A stretch of DNA of 64,000 bases from Nocardioides albertanoniae (GCF_006716315.1 NZ_VFOV01000001.1:2496501-2560500); one strand, 5' to 3'. Positions 25,393 to 36,309 are shown, counted from the stretch's first letter. The notes: generated from the sequence alone by a model not told the origin. Program-made: numbers and translations.

Positions 25393-26533
25393 GACCGCGC
25401 CGCGCGAGCGTGCGGATCTCGGGACCTACGAAGACATCTGCGCCGCTGCCTCCCGCACCACCGGGCTGACGGACTTCGGTGGCACCGACCACGAGGAGGG
25501 CCTTCGGCTCCTCGTCGAGGATCTGGCCTCGTCGGAGGCCGGACTGACCCCGGTCGGCAACTACTTCCACCGCGCTCAGGTGAAGTCGGCCCTCGTCGGC
25601 CGCCTGATGACGCAGGCGCGGTTCGCGGAGTTCCCCCAGCACCGCGACGTACGCATCGAGCGCCCGATCTTCGTGACAGGGCTCGTCCGCACCGGCACCA
25701 CCGCGCTGCACCGGCTCCTGGCCGCGGACCCCGCGCACCAGGGGCTGGAGACGTGGCTGACGGAGTTCCCGCAGCCCAGGCCGCCGCGCGAGACCTGGGA
25801 GCAGGACCCGATCTTCACCGCGCTGCAGGGCGCCTACCAGCAGCACCATGTGAGCAACCCGGAGTTCATGGGGATCCACTACATGGACGCCACCAGCGTG
25901 GAGGAGTGCTGGCGGGTGCTGCGGCAGAGCGGGAAGTCGATCTCGTTCGAGTCTCTCGCCCACGTGCCGCGCTACTCGGCGTGGCTGGCGAAGCAGGACT
26001 GGCGCGATGCGTACGAGCTCCATCGCCAGACCCTTCAGCTGATCGGGCTCAACGACCAGGGCCGGCGTTGGGTGCTCAAGAACCCCTCCCACCTGGTCGC
26101 GCTCGACGCCCTGATGGAGGTCTACCCCGACGCGCTCGTGGTGGTCACCCATCGCGACCCGGTCGTCGCGGTCGCGTCGGGCTGCTCCCTGTCGGCGGAG
26201 GCGACGGCGGGGATGTCGACGACGTTCGTCGGCGAGACCATCGGCGCGACCCAGCTGGAGATGCTCTCCCGCACCTGGCGCGCCTTCGGCGAGGCCCGCG
26301 AGCGGTACGACCCCGCGCAGTTCGTCGACGTCGACTACCGCGCGTTCGTCGACGACCCCTTCGGCACCGTGGAGGGGATCTACGACCGCTTCGGGCTCGA
26401 CTGGAGCGCGGCCGCACGCGCCGAGGTCGCCCGCATCGACGCCGAGTCGCGCTCCGGGAGTGCCCGGCCAAAGCACGCCTACAGCCTCGCCGACTACGGG
26501 CTCAGCGAAGAGCAGGTTCGCGAAGAGTTCTGA
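25382..26533 (+). CDS. sulfotransferase-fold protein (Rv3529c-like)
   Basis: A 383-residue PAPS-sulfotransferase family protein. The 5'-phosphosulfate loop is RPIFVTGLVRTGTTALHRLLA near residue 93, and the 3'-phosphate site includes VVVTHRDPVVAVASGCSL near 257. WVLKNPSHL near 235 is also family-typical. The gene overlaps the SDR by 11 bp under a KstR operator and matches mycobacterial Rv3529c in size and context. Sulfation of a steroid or glycolipid hydroxyl is possible, but the reaction is not established. Confidence 0.87.
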   Translation: MTAETAPRERADLGTYEDICAAASRTTGLTDFGGTDHEEGLRLLVEDLASSEAGLTPVGNYFHRAQVKSALVGRLMTQARFAEFPQHRDVRIERPIFVTGLVRTGTTALHRLLAADPAHQGLETWLTEFPQPRPPRETWEQDPIFTALQGAYQQHHVSNPEFMGIHYMDATSVEECWRVLRQSGKSISFESLAHVPRYSAWLAKQDWRDAYELHRQTLQLIGLNDQGRRWVLKNPSHLVALDALMEVYPDALVVVTHRDPVVAVASGCSLSAEATAGMSTTFVGETIGATQLEMLSRTWRAFGEARERYDPAQFVDVDYRAFVDDPFGTVEGIYDRFGLDWSAAARAEVARIDAESRSGSARPKHAYSLADYGLSEEQVREEF

Positions 26534-26579
26534 TTCTCGTCGTCGGGGAGTCACCGAAGCAGCACTAGCGTTCGGGGAC

Positions 26580-27974
26580 GTGCCTGATCCCGTCGACGAG
26601 ACCATCGCACGCCGACGTCCCCCGCGCGCTGTCATGGCCGGGCTGCTGCTGATCGCCGTGCTCGTGCTCTCGCTGAGCACCTGGGTCGCCGTCACCGGCG
26701 ACCTGGAGTTCCACGCCCACGACGAGGGCCCGAACACGGCGTACGCCCTCGAGCTCTATCGTGGCGAGCTGCCGACGGTGAACACGAAGATGCGCTTCGA
26801 CCCGGCAGAGCAGCCGCGGATGGCGAGCGAGCTGGCGACGATGCCGACCGCCGCGCACCACGACATCTGGACGGGCAACCACCCGCCGCTCTACTACGCG
26901 CTCTGCGTGCCGGTGGTCGCCCTGGCCGATGCGCTGGGCGATGAGCAGGTGATGCTCGTCGGCATGCGGCTGGTCAACGCCGTGGGGCTGGCGCTGAGCG
27001 TGCTGCTGGTCGGGCTGATCGCGTTCGAGATGGTCCCGCGTCGGCCTGGAGTCTCCCTGCTCGCCACCGCGGTCGCCGCCTCCTGCGGACGGTTCGCCTA
27101 CACCGGCGGGCACGTGCAGAACGACGGCGTCGCCGCCGCGACCGCGGCGCTGACCGTCTTCGCGACCTTACGGATCCTCCGGCTCGGTCTCACCCGAAGA
27201 AGGTTGGTCCTGCTCACCCTGGCGGGCACCGCAGCGGCCGCGGCGAAGATCCCCGGCGTGGCGACGGTCGCGCTGTGCGGTGCGGCACTGTTCCTCGGCC
27301 TGCTGCTCCGCGACCGTTCGCGCACCGGAGCGCTGCGGGCGCTGGGCGCCGCCGCCGTCGCCACCGTCGTGCCCGCGCTGGCGATCGGCTGGTTCTACGT
27401 GCGCAACCTGATGATCTACGGCGACCTGACCGCGAGCGGGGTGAACCGGGAGAAGTTCCCCCGCGACCTGCGCGGCACCTGGTCGGAGATGGCCACCGAT
27501 CTGGACATGTGGCACCTGTGGTTCGCCCGGCCGTGGACGCACATCGGCGGTGTCCGCTCTGGCTGGGCCGAGCCGTTCGTGGACGTGCTCGCTCTCGCCG
27601 CCGTGGCCGGACTGGTGGTGGTCGCGGTGCGCTGGGTCCGGCATCCGGTGCGCCCCGCGGGCCGGACCGTGCTCGCCTGGGGACTGATGGCGGCGTACGG
27701 GGCGACCCTGCTCTACAACCTGCCTGGTTTCGCCGCCGCGGGCGGCGGCTACCACGAGCGCTACCTGCTCTCGCTGCTCCCGCTGACCGCCACCGTGCTC
27801 GCGATCGGCCTCCTCGGGCTCGGTGATCTGGGCGCGCTGGTCGGGGTCGGTTCACGCCGGCTGCGCGACCGGGTGGTGGTCTCGGTGGCGACGCCGGTGC
27901 TGCTGTGCGCCGGGCTGCTGCTCTTCCTGGTGCCCGCCACCGGCCAGGACTGGTTCGGCGGGTCGGTCGGATGA
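26580..27974 (+). CDS. GT-C-like polytopic membrane protein, paralogue 1
   Basis: A 464-residue protein with about 10-11 transmembrane helices. After the first helix comes an extracytoplasmic loop with the acidic motif HAHDEGPNTAYALELYRGEL, then TGNHPPLYYAL, and later [15 protein letters not shown]. This is the layout of GT-C glycosyltransferases (PMT/ArnT/DUF2142-like), in which a loop-1 Asp-Glu acts in catalysis and polyprenyl-phosphate sugars are donors. I chose GTG 26580, which has TAGCGT (26566-26571) 8 nt upstream and fits the paralogues; ATG 26634 is an alternative. The acceptor and sugar are unknown. Confidence 0.75.
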   Translation: MPDPVDETIARRRPPRAVMAGLLLIAVLVLSLSTWVAVTGDLEFHAHDEGPNTAYALELYRGELPTVNTKMRFDPAEQPRMASELATMPTAAHHDIWTGNHPPLYYALCVPVVALADALGDEQVMLVGMRLVNAVGLALSVLLVGLIAFEMVPRRPGVSLLATAVAASCGRFAYTGGHVQNDGVAAATAALTVFATLRILRLGLTRRRLVLLTLAGTAAAAAKIPGVATVALCGAALFLGLLLRDRSRTGALRALGAAAVATVVPALAIGWFYVRNLMIYGDLTASGVNREKFPRDLRGTWSEMATDLDMWHLWFARPWTHIGGVRSGWAEPFVDVLALAAVAGLVVVAVRWVRHPVRPAGRTVLAWGLMAAYGATLLYNLPGFAAAGGGYHERYLLSLLPLTATVLAIGLLGLGDLGALVGVGSRRLRDRVVVSVATPVLLCAGLLLFLVPATGQDWFGGSVG

Positions 27975-28053
27975 CTCACGTGTGGTGTCCTAACGTTCGT
28001 GACGAGCTCGCGGGCCTGCGCCTCATGACGCTGACCGACCTCCGGGAGCTGCG

Positions 28054-29670
28054 ATGAGTGGTGCCACTGCTGTGCTGGCCTCCGGCCAGAGGGACGTGCC
28101 GGGCCGGCCATCGGCCAGGCTGATCGCCGTGCTCGCCCTGCTCGGCGCCTTCGCGGCCTCGATGAGCCTCTACTTCGCCACCACGCAGTCGTTGTCCTAC
28201 CACGCCCGTGACGAGGGCCCGAACGCGTCCTACGCCATCCAGCTCTCCGAGGGCCACCTGCCCACGATCGACACCCCGGTCGCCCACGACCTGGAGCGCT
28301 ACCCGCAGATCACGCGCGGCGCCGCCCGCGAGGAGCGCCCCCAGCATCGGTTGATCTGGACCGCCAACCACCCGCCCCTCTACTACCTGCTGGGGGTGCC
28401 GTCGGTCGTGCTCGCCGACGCGCTCGACAAGCCGCAGGTGCTCACCGCCGGGATGCGCATCGTGAGCGCCCTCGCCTACGGGGCGCTGGTGTTCCTCGTC
28501 GGTCTGATCGCGTTCGAGGTCACGCCGCGGCGTCCGGCGATGTCCATGCTCGCCGCTGCCGTCACCGCCTCGCCCGCGGTGCTGGCGGTCGCGGCCGGCT
28601 ACATCGTGAACGACAGCCTGGCCGTGGCCGCGTCGTCGCTCACGGTGCTCGCGACGCTGCGCATCCTCAGGCTCGGGGTGACCCGCAACCGGATGATCGT
28701 CATGACGGTGGCCGGCACGCTCGCCGCCTCCGCGAAAGCACCGGGTGTGATCACGGTGATCATGTGCGGGGCGGCTCTCGGCCTCACGCTGCTGTTCAGG
28801 GACCGTACGCTGCGGGGCTTCCTCCGCGCAGCCGGGCTTACGACGATCGCCACCGCGGTGCCGGGCCTGGCGATCGGCTGGTTCTACGTGCGCAACATCG
28901 TGCTCTACGGTGATCCGACGGCGAGCTCGGCGCTGCTGGAGCGCTATGACAGGGTGCAGGTCGACACCTGGTTCGAGGTGATGACCGCGCCCCGCTTCTG
29001 GCACGGCTGGTACGACCACCTGTGGGTGCCCTTCCAGCTGCGCGGCACCGGGTTGCACTGGGTGATCGACACCATCACGATCATCGCGCTGCTGGGGCTG
29101 ATGCTCGGCGCCGTAGCCCGATTGCGCGACCAGAGCCGAGGCCGAGAGCTCGGCGCCCGGCTCTCGCGAGGGCCGTCGGTGGCCGCGGTCGGTCTGCTGG
29201 TGCTCGGTGCCCACGCGCTCGTGATCATCGTCAACCTCGCCCAGTTCCGATCCGGTGGCGGAAACGCCCACGAGCGCTACCTGATGACGATCATGCCGCT
29301 GGTGGCGATCGTGATCTCGATGGGTCTGCTGGCCATCGTCGACGCGGTGCCGTGGGGCGAGATCCGTCGGCGCGAGGAGATCGCGGCGGCGCTGATCTCC
29401 GCGTTCCTGGTGGGGATGGCGATCAACACCTTCGCCGTCGCGATGACTGCCCAGCTCCGTCGTGGCACCGACACGTTGCTTCCTGAGATCAGGCCGGTGG
29501 CGTACGTGATCCTGGGGGTCGGGGTGCTCTGTGCGCTCACCGCAGTCGTGCTGCCCCTGGTCTGGCGACCACGTGGGGGCCGGCCGGAGAGGCCGGTTCC
29601 GGAGGTCGTACGCATCGTGGAGCCGCGTCGCAGCGGCGGCTCGCGCGAAACTGTCGGTGGTCCCGCGTAG
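28054..29670 (+). CDS. GT-C-like polytopic membrane protein, paralogue 2
   Basis: A 538-residue paralogue of the previous gene: loop-1 [57 protein letters not shown] and [19 protein letters not shown]. There are about 11 transmembrane helices and a basic, disordered C-terminal tail. The start ATG has GGGAGCTGCG upstream, a conventional ribosome site. It probably follows paralogue 1 in one transcript, with a gap of 79 bp. It is presumably a lipid-phosphate-sugar-dependent glycosyltransferase. Confidence 0.78.
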   Translation: MSGATAVLASGQRDVPGRPSARLIAVLALLGAFAASMSLYFATTQSLSYHARDEGPNASYAIQLSEGHLPTIDTPVAHDLERYPQITRGAAREERPQHRLIWTANHPPLYYLLGVPSVVLADALDKPQVLTAGMRIVSALAYGALVFLVGLIAFEVTPRRPAMSMLAAAVTASPAVLAVAAGYIVNDSLAVAASSLTVLATLRILRLGVTRNRMIVMTVAGTLAASAKAPGVITVIMCGAALGLTLLFRDRTLRGFLRAAGLTTIATAVPGLAIGWFYVRNIVLYGDPTASSALLERYDRVQVDTWFEVMTAPRFWHGWYDHLWVPFQLRGTGLHWVIDTITIIALLGLMLGAVARLRDQSRGRELGARLSRGPSVAAVGLLVLGAHALVIIVNLAQFRSGGGNAHERYLMTIMPLVAIVISMGLLAIVDAVPWGEIRRREEIAAALISAFLVGMAINTFAVAMTAQLRRGTDTLLPEIRPVAYVILGVGVLCALTAVVLPLVWRPRGGRPERPVPEVVRIVEPRRSGGSRETVGGPA

Positions 29671-29680
29671 CCTGGTTGTC

Positions 29681-31807
29681 ATGCGTCCAGTCACCGATCT
29701 CGAGCGCCGCGTCGCACCGTTGAAGGTGGTCTCCGACTACCAGCCCTCGGGCGATCAGCCGGCGGCGATCGCGGAGATCTCCCAGCGGATCCAGGGCGGC
29801 GTCAAGGACGTCGTCCTCCTCGGCGCGACCGGCACCGGCAAGACGGCGACCGTGGCCTGGACGGCGGAGCAGCTGCAGCGTCCGTTGCTGGTGCTGCAGC
29901 CCAACAAGACCCTCGCCGCCCAGTTCGCCAACGAGCTGCGCCAGCTCTTCCCCGACAACGCGATCGAATACTTCGTCTCCTACTACGACTACTACCAACC
30001 CGAGGCCTACGTCCCCCAGACCGACACCTACATCGAGAAGGACTCCTCGATCAACGAGGAGGTCGAACGGCTGCGCCACTCGGCCACCAACTCGCTGCTG
30101 ACCAGGCGGGACGTGATCGTGGTCTCGACGGTGTCCTGCATCTACGGCCTCGGCACCCCGCAGGAGTACGTCGACCGGATGATCCGGCTGCGGGTGGGGG
30201 AGGAGCACGACCGTGACTCGATCCTGCGGCGGCTGGTCGAGATCCAATACACCCGCAACGACCTGAGCTTCACCCGCGGCACGTTCCGGGTGCGCGGAGA
30301 CACCCTCGAGATCTTCCCGGTCTACGAGGAGCACGCGGTGCGGATCGAGTTCTTCGGGGACGAGATCGAGCGGCTGATGACGCTGCACGCGGTCACCGGT
30401 GAGGTGCTCACCGAAGACCAGGAGCTCTACGTCTTCCCGGCGACCCACTATGTCGCCGGGCCCGAGCGCATGGAGCGCGCGATCAACGGCATCGAGGCCG
30501 AGCTCGACCAGCAGCTGAGCACCTTCGAGAAGCAGGGCAAGATGCTCGAGGCGCAGCGGCTGCGGATGCGCACCACCTACGACGTCGAGATGATGCGCCA
30601 GGTCGGTTCGTGCTCCGGCATCGAGAACTACTCGATGCACATCGACGGGCGTGATCCGGGTTCTGCGCCCAACTGTCTGCTCGACTACTTCCCGGAAGAC
30701 TTCGTCCTCGTCGTCGACGAGTCCCACGTCGCGGTCCCGCAGATCGGCGGGATGTACGAGGGCGACATGTCCCGCAAGCGCAACCTCGTCGAGCACGGCT
30801 TCCGGCTCCCCAGCGCGCAGGACAACCGCCCGCTGAAGTGGGAGGAGTTCCTCGAGCGCATCGGGCAGACCATCTACCTCTCCGCGACGCCGGGCAACTA
30901 TGAGCTCGACAAGGTGGGTGGCGACACGGTCGAGCAGATCATCCGCCCGACCGGCCTGGTCGACCCCGAGGTCGTCATCAAGCAGACCAAGGGCCAGATC
31001 GACGACCTGATCGGCGAGATCAACGACCGGGTCGCCAAGAACGAGCGCGTCCTGGTCACCACACTGACCAAGAAGATGTCCGAGGATCTCACCGACTACC
31101 TGCTCGACGCCGGCATCCGCACGAGATATCTCCACTCCGAGGTCGACACGCTCAAACGCATCGAGCTGCTGCGTGATCTCCGGCTGGGTGAATACGACGT
31201 GCTGGTCGGCATCAACCTGCTCCGTGAGGGTCTCGACCTGCCCGAGGTCTCGCTGGTGAGCATCCTCGACGCCGACAAGGAGGGCTTCCTGCGCTCCGAC
31301 AAGTCGCTGATCCAGACCATCGGCCGAGCCGCCCGAAACGTGTCCGGCCAGGTGCACATGTACGCCGACAAGATCACGCCCTCGATGGAGGCCGCGATCG
31401 AGGAGACCAACCGACGGCGGGCGATCCAGATCGCCTACAACAAGGCCAACGGCGTCGACCCGCAGCCGCTGCGCAAGAAGATCGCCGACATCACCGACAT
31501 GCTCGCCCGCGAGGACGAGTCCACCCAGGAGCTGCTCAACACCTGGGCCGGCACCGAGGCCAAGGGCCGCGCCGGCAAGACGACGGCGAAGTCGCCCACC
31601 CCGATGCTCGGCGACGCCGCCCGCGAGGCCCGCGAGCGCGGCCTCGTCGGTCTCCCGTCCTCCGACCTCGCCCAGCTCATCGGCGACCTCACCGAGCAGA
31701 TGAAGGGCGCCGCCGGCGAGCTCCAGTTCGAGGTCGCCGCCCGGTTGCGCGACGAGATCTCGGAGCTCAAGAAGGAGCTTCGGCAGATGATGGAAGCCAC
31801 GAAGTGA
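29681..31807 (+). CDS. uvrB: excinuclease ABC subunit B
   Basis: A 708-residue UvrB, the damage-verifying helicase-like subunit of nucleotide excision repair. The Walker A loop is [15 protein letters not shown] near residue 43, the beta-hairpin region [27 protein letters not shown] near 96-122, the DEAD-like box is VVDESHV near 345, and the C-terminal UVR domain ([12 protein letters not shown]) binds UvrC. The ATG at 29681 has TAGCCT (29668-29673) 7 nt upstream and no Shine-Dalgarno, so it is probably leaderless. This conserved housekeeping gene is wedged between GT-C paralogues. Confidence 0.97.
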   Translation: MRPVTDLERRVAPLKVVSDYQPSGDQPAAIAEISQRIQGGVKDVVLLGATGTGKTATVAWTAEQLQRPLLVLQPNKTLAAQFANELRQLFPDNAIEYFVSYYDYYQPEAYVPQTDTYIEKDSSINEEVERLRHSATNSLLTRRDVIVVSTVSCIYGLGTPQEYVDRMIRLRVGEEHDRDSILRRLVEIQYTRNDLSFTRGTFRVRGDTLEIFPVYEEHAVRIEFFGDEIERLMTLHAVTGEVLTEDQELYVFPATHYVAGPERMERAINGIEAELDQQLSTFEKQGKMLEAQRLRMRTTYDVEMMRQVGSCSGIENYSMHIDGRDPGSAPNCLLDYFPEDFVLVVDESHVAVPQIGGMYEGDMSRKRNLVEHGFRLPSAQDNRPLKWEEFLERIGQTIYLSATPGNYELDKVGGDTVEQIIRPTGLVDPEVVIKQTKGQIDDLIGEINDRVAKNERVLVTTLTKKMSEDLTDYLLDAGIRTRYLHSEVDTLKRIELLRDLRLGEYDVLVGINLLREGLDLPEVSLVSILDADKEGFLRSDKSLIQTIGRAARNVSGQVHMYADKITPSMEAAIEETNRRRAIQIAYNKANGVDPQPLRKKIADITDMLAREDESTQELLNTWAGTEAKGRAGKTTAKSPTPMLGDAAREARERGLVGLPSSDLAQLIGDLTEQMKGAAGELQFEVAARLRDEISELKKELRQMMEATK

Positions 31808-31810
31808 GGA

Positions 31811-31853
31811 GGGAGACCGCTCGACCGAGGTACGAGGTCGAAAGCGGTCTCCC
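31811..31853. terminator. hairpin terminator after uvrB
   Basis: An 11-bp perfect outer stem (31811-31821 with 31843-31853) closes an imperfect inner stem (CGACC/GGTCG). It begins 4 bp after the uvrB stop. The rest of the 186-bp gap to the convergent glycosyltransferase contains nothing I recognise. Confidence 0.7.
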
Positions 31854-31993
31854 GACGAACGAGGGGCGTGCGCGAGCGAAGCGAGCGCCGGCGACGAAGT
31901 AGTCGTCAAGCGACACAGTCCCCGAACGCCGAGGTGTCAGTGTTGGTCTCGACACGCCTTCGCCTAGCGGCTCCGGCGGCTCGACCAGCGGGA

Positions 31994-33172
31994 TCACCGA
32001 CCGAGCATGCCCTCGACCAGATCAGCAGCCCGCCGCGTGCCACCCTCCGCGAGCGCATCGGCCCGCAGCTGAGCCGAACGCGCTGCCCGGTCCGGATCGT
32101 CGAGCAGCTCCACCAGCGCCGTACGCAGCACAGCAGCCGTGACGTCCTCGGCGTCGACCCGACGGGCGACGCCGAGCTCGACCAGCCGGTCTGCGTTCAT
32201 GAACTGGTCGACCGCCTGCGGCACGGCGATCATCGGCACCCCGGCCAGCAGGCCCTCACTGCTCCCGCCCATCCCGGCGTGGGTGAGGAACGCGTCGGCC
32301 TCGGCCAGGATCGCGCGCTGCGGCAGCCAGGAGTGCACCTCGACGTTGCCGGGGAGGTCGCCGAGCGCGGCCGGGTCGAGCTGGGTGCCGATCGACATCA
32401 CGACGTGCCAGCCCGGCAGCGCGGCGTACGCCTCGACGCAGGCGCGGAAGAAGTCGGCGTCGCCGGTGTAAGCCGAGCCGAGCGAGACCAGCAGGACGTG
32501 CTCGGCGGCGGCTGGGCGGGTCCAGGTCTCGTCGGAGTCGAGGGCGAAGCAGGGCCCGACGAAGGTGACGACGTCCCCGTCGACCTTGTCCGCGTTGGGC
32601 TGCATCGCCCGCGGGACCAGGGCGAGAGCCCGCTGTGGTGCACCGGCGAACGTCTCCGGGTCGCCCGTGACGCCACCGGCCTCCGAGAGCCACGCAGAGA
32701 ACCGATCCAGGTAACCGTCGTAGCCCGGCATCTGCCGCATCTGCGCACCGACCTCCTCGGCGTACCCCTCCCAGGCGACGAAGGTCGGCGAGAGCTGCAC
32801 GAACCGACGCTGCTGCGACTCGGCGAGCGCCCGTGCGGCATAGCCGCCGATGTCGTAGAGGTAGAGATCGGCGGGCTCGGCGTCGTAGAAAGCATGCAGG
32901 TGGGGGAGCGCCCCGATCGCGTCGTCGAGGAAGATCCCCATGCCGGCGACCGGGTCCTCGGGCCACTGCCGGTCCTCCACGGGCAGCACCGTCGGCATCG
33001 GAACCAGCTCGGCCCCGGTCGGCTTGATGGCGCCGGCCATCGACTCGTGGGTGGCGTAGGTGACCCGGTGTCCGTGGGCGACCAGCTCCTTGATCAGCTC
33101 GAGGCTCGGCAGGACGTGGCTGATCGCGGGCGAGGCGACCATGGCGATGTGGTGCGGCAGCGGTGTAGTCAT
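31994..33172 (-). CDS. MGT-type (GT1) glycosyltransferase
   Basis: A 392-residue GT-B enzyme of the macrolide-glycosyltransferase family. The N-terminal domain opens IAMVASPAISHVLPSLELIKELVAHGHRVTYAT; the C-terminal UDP-sugar domain has LLVSLGSAYTGD near residue 230, VEVHSWLPQRAIL near 275 and the diphosphate site THAGMGGSSEGLLAGVPMIAVPQAVDQFMNA near 290-320. Relatives inactivate macrolides or glycosylate lipophilic aglycones, steroids included. It lies on the strand opposite the GT-C paralogues. The actual acceptor is unknown. Confidence 0.87.
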   Translation of the reverse strand: MTTPLPHHIAMVASPAISHVLPSLELIKELVAHGHRVTYATHESMAGAIKPTGAELVPMPTVLPVEDRQWPEDPVAGMGIFLDDAIGALPHLHAFYDAEPADLYLYDIGGYAARALAESQQRRFVQLSPTFVAWEGYAEEVGAQMRQMPGYDGYLDRFSAWLSEAGGVTGDPETFAGAPQRALALVPRAMQPNADKVDGDVVTFVGPCFALDSDETWTRPAAAEHVLLVSLGSAYTGDADFFRACVEAYAALPGWHVVMSIGTQLDPAALGDLPGNVEVHSWLPQRAILAEADAFLTHAGMGGSSEGLLAGVPMIAVPQAVDQFMNADRLVELGVARRVDAEDVTAAVLRTALVELLDDPDRAARSAQLRADALAEGGTRRAADLVEGMLGR

Positions 33173-33315
33173 GGCGCCGCCGACGCTACGTGCCGGACCG
33201 GCTCCGGGGCGACCGAGTTTTCCGCACCGCCGGGCTACCTTCTCGTCGCGCGCTATTCACCCGCCGTGACCCGCGCGCGGACGAATCGGCCAGAATCGCC
33301 GAATACGATCGCGAG

Positions 33316-35001
33316 GTGTCTTCGTCCCGGGTTGCGTGGTCCCAGTCCACGATCTGCGTCTTGCTGCTGGGCGTGCTCGGCTTCGCGATGAGTGCCCAGG
33401 TGGCGATCGCGATGCCGGCCCTCTTCAAAGCCGACGAGCGTGCTCATGCCGCCTACGCGGTGGCGCTCTCTCAGGGCACGCTGCCGACGATCGACACCGA
33501 CATCCCCGACGACCCCGCGCGCTACCCGCAGCTCGCGGAGAGCCTGTTCGGTGCCGACGAGGCGCACCGCGACATCTGGGTCGCCAACCATCCGCCGCTG
33601 TTCTACGTGATGAGCCTGCCGCTGGTCTGGCTCGGCGACGCGGTCGGCTCGCCCGGCCTGACGCTGCTCGGGATGCGGCTCCTCAACGCTCTCGGATTCG
33701 CGCTGACGACGATCATGGTGGGTCTGCTGGCACGCGAGCTGGTGCCCAGGCGTCCGGCGGTGCCGGTGATCGCATCGGCGATGAGCCTCGGCTGTGGTGC
33801 GATGACCTTCGTGGGCGGCGGGATCTACAACGACGGCTGGTCCTCCGCGGCGGCGTTCTTGACCCTCTACCTGGGCTTCCGGATGATCCGTCAGGGGGTG
33901 ACGCGCGAGCGCCTGATCACCGCGACGGCCGTCGGCGTCGCCGCGGCGGGCTTTCGATCGACCGGCCTCGTGGCGGTCCTCTTCCTCGGCGCCTGCGTGC
34001 TGGTGGCCATGTGGCTGCGTGAGTCGTCGACGGGGGAGTCGTCGCTGCGTACGTTCCTGCGGGGCACCTTCTGGCGTGCGGTCGGCATCGCCGCCTGCAT
34101 CGGGATGGCGCCGGTCGTCGTGTTCGGCTGGTTCTACGTGCGCAACATCCACATCTACGGCGACCCGACCGCGTCGAGCTCGCTGTTCGAGAAGTTCGGG
34201 CGTGAACCCAACGGATCCACGCTGTTTCAGCTGGTCAACCCGGAGTTCTACGGCCACCTCCTCGGCAGCCTGTGGACCGACGGCAACATCGCCAACACCT
34301 GGAGCCAGGCTGCCGTCGTCGTCCTGACGCTCACCGTGGCAGGTCTCGCGCTCGACGCGGTGGCCAAGGCCAACCCGCGTCGACGCGGCGTCCTGCGGCG
34401 CATCAGCCTCGCGCCGCAGAGCACCGTGCAGCATCACCAAGACCTCGCGATCTGGACGCTGCTGGGCGCCTACTGCCTGCTGATCCTGATCAACGTCGCC
34501 GGCTTCATCGCCGGCGGCGGCTGGATCCACGCCCGTTACGCGGTGCCGTTCCTCCCGTTCCTTGCCGCGGGTGCCGGGGTCGCCGCGCTCCGGCTGGGGC
34601 GACTCCTGCCGCTGCGGGCCCCGGCAGCCCCGAACCTGCCTGGGACCTCGGTGGACGAGACCCGCGACCTGCGTATCGGCCTGGGAGTTTCGCTGGCGTT
34701 CCTGGTCGTCGGTCTGGTCTGCCACCTCGACACCGAGCAGTACGTCGACGGGCCGGTCAGCAGCACGTTCGCGCTGGTCGCCCTGGTGGCGGCCGACCTG
34801 GTGATGTTCGCCGTCGCGGCGTACGTCGCGACCGAGCTGCGACGCCGCATGCGGCCCGGCACGTTCGACACCGCCCGCGCCTTGGCGGCGCCTGTGCCGA
34901 CCGGTGCTGTGAATGGTGCCGAGGACCGTGCTGTGACCGACGTCGCTGATGACCGTCCACGGCAGAGCACCGGAAGCTCGTCGGGCACGAAGACAACGTA
35001 G
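33316..35001 (+). CDS. GT-C-like polytopic membrane protein, paralogue 3
   Basis: The 561 residues begin at GTG 33316, with TACGAT (33304-33309) 6 nt upstream (leaderless geometry). Loop 1 is FKADERAHAAYAVALSQGTLP, followed by DIWVANHPPLFYVMSLPLVWLGDAVGS and [20 protein letters not shown]. There are about 11 transmembrane helices and a hydrophilic C-terminal tail of ~60 residues. It is closest to paralogue 4; an 81-nt stretch (33567-33647) is identical in both genes. Predicted GT-C glycosyltransferase. Confidence 0.77.
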   Translation: MSSSRVAWSQSTICVLLLGVLGFAMSAQVAIAMPALFKADERAHAAYAVALSQGTLPTIDTDIPDDPARYPQLAESLFGADEAHRDIWVANHPPLFYVMSLPLVWLGDAVGSPGLTLLGMRLLNALGFALTTIMVGLLARELVPRRPAVPVIASAMSLGCGAMTFVGGGIYNDGWSSAAAFLTLYLGFRMIRQGVTRERLITATAVGVAAAGFRSTGLVAVLFLGACVLVAMWLRESSTGESSLRTFLRGTFWRAVGIAACIGMAPVVVFGWFYVRNIHIYGDPTASSSLFEKFGREPNGSTLFQLVNPEFYGHLLGSLWTDGNIANTWSQAAVVVLTLTVAGLALDAVAKANPRRRGVLRRISLAPQSTVQHHQDLAIWTLLGAYCLLILINVAGFIAGGGWIHARYAVPFLPFLAAGAGVAALRLGRLLPLRAPAAPNLPGTSVDETRDLRIGLGVSLAFLVVGLVCHLDTEQYVDGPVSSTFALVALVAADLVMFAVAAYVATELRRRMRPGTFDTARALAAPVPTGAVNGAEDRAVTDVADDRPRQSTGSSSGTKTT

Positions 35002-35010
35002 CCTCTCTAT

Positions 35011-36309
35011 GTGAACCACGACGACCCCCAGGCATCCGCCCGCTCATGGCTCGTGTGGGGCATCGGCGTGTCGGTCTACGGCCTGGCGGTCTTCCACCGC
35101 AGCAGTCTGGCCGTGGCAGGTCTGGTCGCCACCGAACGCTTCGGGATCAGCGCCAGCCAGCTGGCCACCTTCACCATGCTCCAGCTGTTGGTATATGCGG
35201 GTATGCAGGTGCCGGTCGGGCTGCTGGTCGACCGGTTCGGGTCGCGCACGGTGCTCTCGGCAGGTGCGCTGATCCTGGCCGTGGCGCAGACCGGCTTCGC
35301 GTTCGCCGACTCCTACCCGCTGGCGCTGCTGGCGCGTACGTTCGTGGGGATGGGCGACGCGATGACGTTCATCTGCGTGCTGCGGCTGGTGCCGTCGTGG
35401 TTCCCGCTCCGGCGGGTGCCCCTGGTCAGCCAGCTGACCGGCACGATCGGCCAGATCGGTGCGATCGCGGCTGCGGTGCCGATGACCTGGGCGCTGGGCC
35501 ATCTCGGGTGGACGCGCGCCTACGTCTCCGCCGCGCTCATCGGCCCGGTGCTGCTGGTGCTGCTGCTGATCTTCGTCCACGACGGCCCGGGGGAGCGCAA
35601 CCGGCGTGGCACCACCCTCGAGCCCCGCGAGGTCGGCCGGAGCCTGAAGGCTTCCTGGTATCAACCCGGCACGCGGCTGGGCTTCTGGATCCACTTCTCC
35701 ACCCCGTTCAGCTCCCACCTGATGGGGCTGCTGTGGGGCTTCCCGTTCCTGGTCACCTCCGAGGGGCTCTCCGACACCCTCGCCGGCACCCTGCTCTCCG
35801 TCACGGTCGTCGCCGCCCTGGCCGCGGGGCCGGTGATGGGTCTCATCGCCGGCCGGCACCCGTGGCACCGTTCGACCGTGGCGCTGACCATGATCGCCGC
35901 GATCGCGTCGATGTGGACCATCGTGCTCGCCTGGCCGGGGGAGGCCCCGCTGCCGGTGCTGCTGCTCCTGATGTGCGTGGTCGGTATCGGCGGCCCGGCC
36001 TCGATGATCGGTTTCGACGTCGGCCGCACCAGCAACCCACCCGCTCGGATGGCCAGTGCCAGCGGGATCATCAACCAGGGCGGCTTCGTGGCGGCCCTGC
36101 TCGTGATCGTGCTGGTCGGCTGGATCCTCGACTGGCATACGCCGGGCGCGTCGACCTCCTACACGCCGGAGGCGTTCCACTGGGCGATGTCGGTGCAGTA
36201 TCTGTTCTGGGGCGTCGGCGCGGTGCAGATCTGGCGTCACCGGCGCGACGTGCGGCGGCGTACGTCGCGCGAGCAGGTCGCGTCGGGATCCTCGATGGTG
36301 CCCGACTGA
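35011..36309 (+). CDS. MFS transporter
   Basis: A 432-residue, 12-helix major facilitator protein. The inter-helix 2-3 signature is GLLVDRFGSRTVLSAGA near residue 70, and VPSWFPLRRVPLVSQLTGTIGQIGAIAAAVPMTWALG near 128-165 resembles nitrate/sugar-phosphate or small-organic-anion MFS members. The GTG start at 35011 has TAGCCT (34999-35004) 6 nt upstream; that hexamer overlaps the stop of paralogue 3, so the gene may have its own leaderless promoter. Its substrate is unknown, and export of a precursor is one possibility given the neighbours. Confidence 0.85.
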   Translation: MNHDDPQASARSWLVWGIGVSVYGLAVFHRSSLAVAGLVATERFGISASQLATFTMLQLLVYAGMQVPVGLLVDRFGSRTVLSAGALILAVAQTGFAFADSYPLALLARTFVGMGDAMTFICVLRLVPSWFPLRRVPLVSQLTGTIGQIGAIAAAVPMTWALGHLGWTRAYVSAALIGPVLLVLLLIFVHDGPGERNRRGTTLEPREVGRSLKASWYQPGTRLGFWIHFSTPFSSHLMGLLWGFPFLVTSEGLSDTLAGTLLSVTVVAALAAGPVMGLIAGRHPWHRSTVALTMIAAIASMWTIVLAWPGEAPLPVLLLLMCVVGIGGPASMIGFDVGRTSNPPARMASASGIINQGGFVAALLVIVLVGWILDWHTPGASTSYTPEAFHWAMSVQYLFWGVGAVQIWRHRRDVRRRTSREQVASGSSMVPD

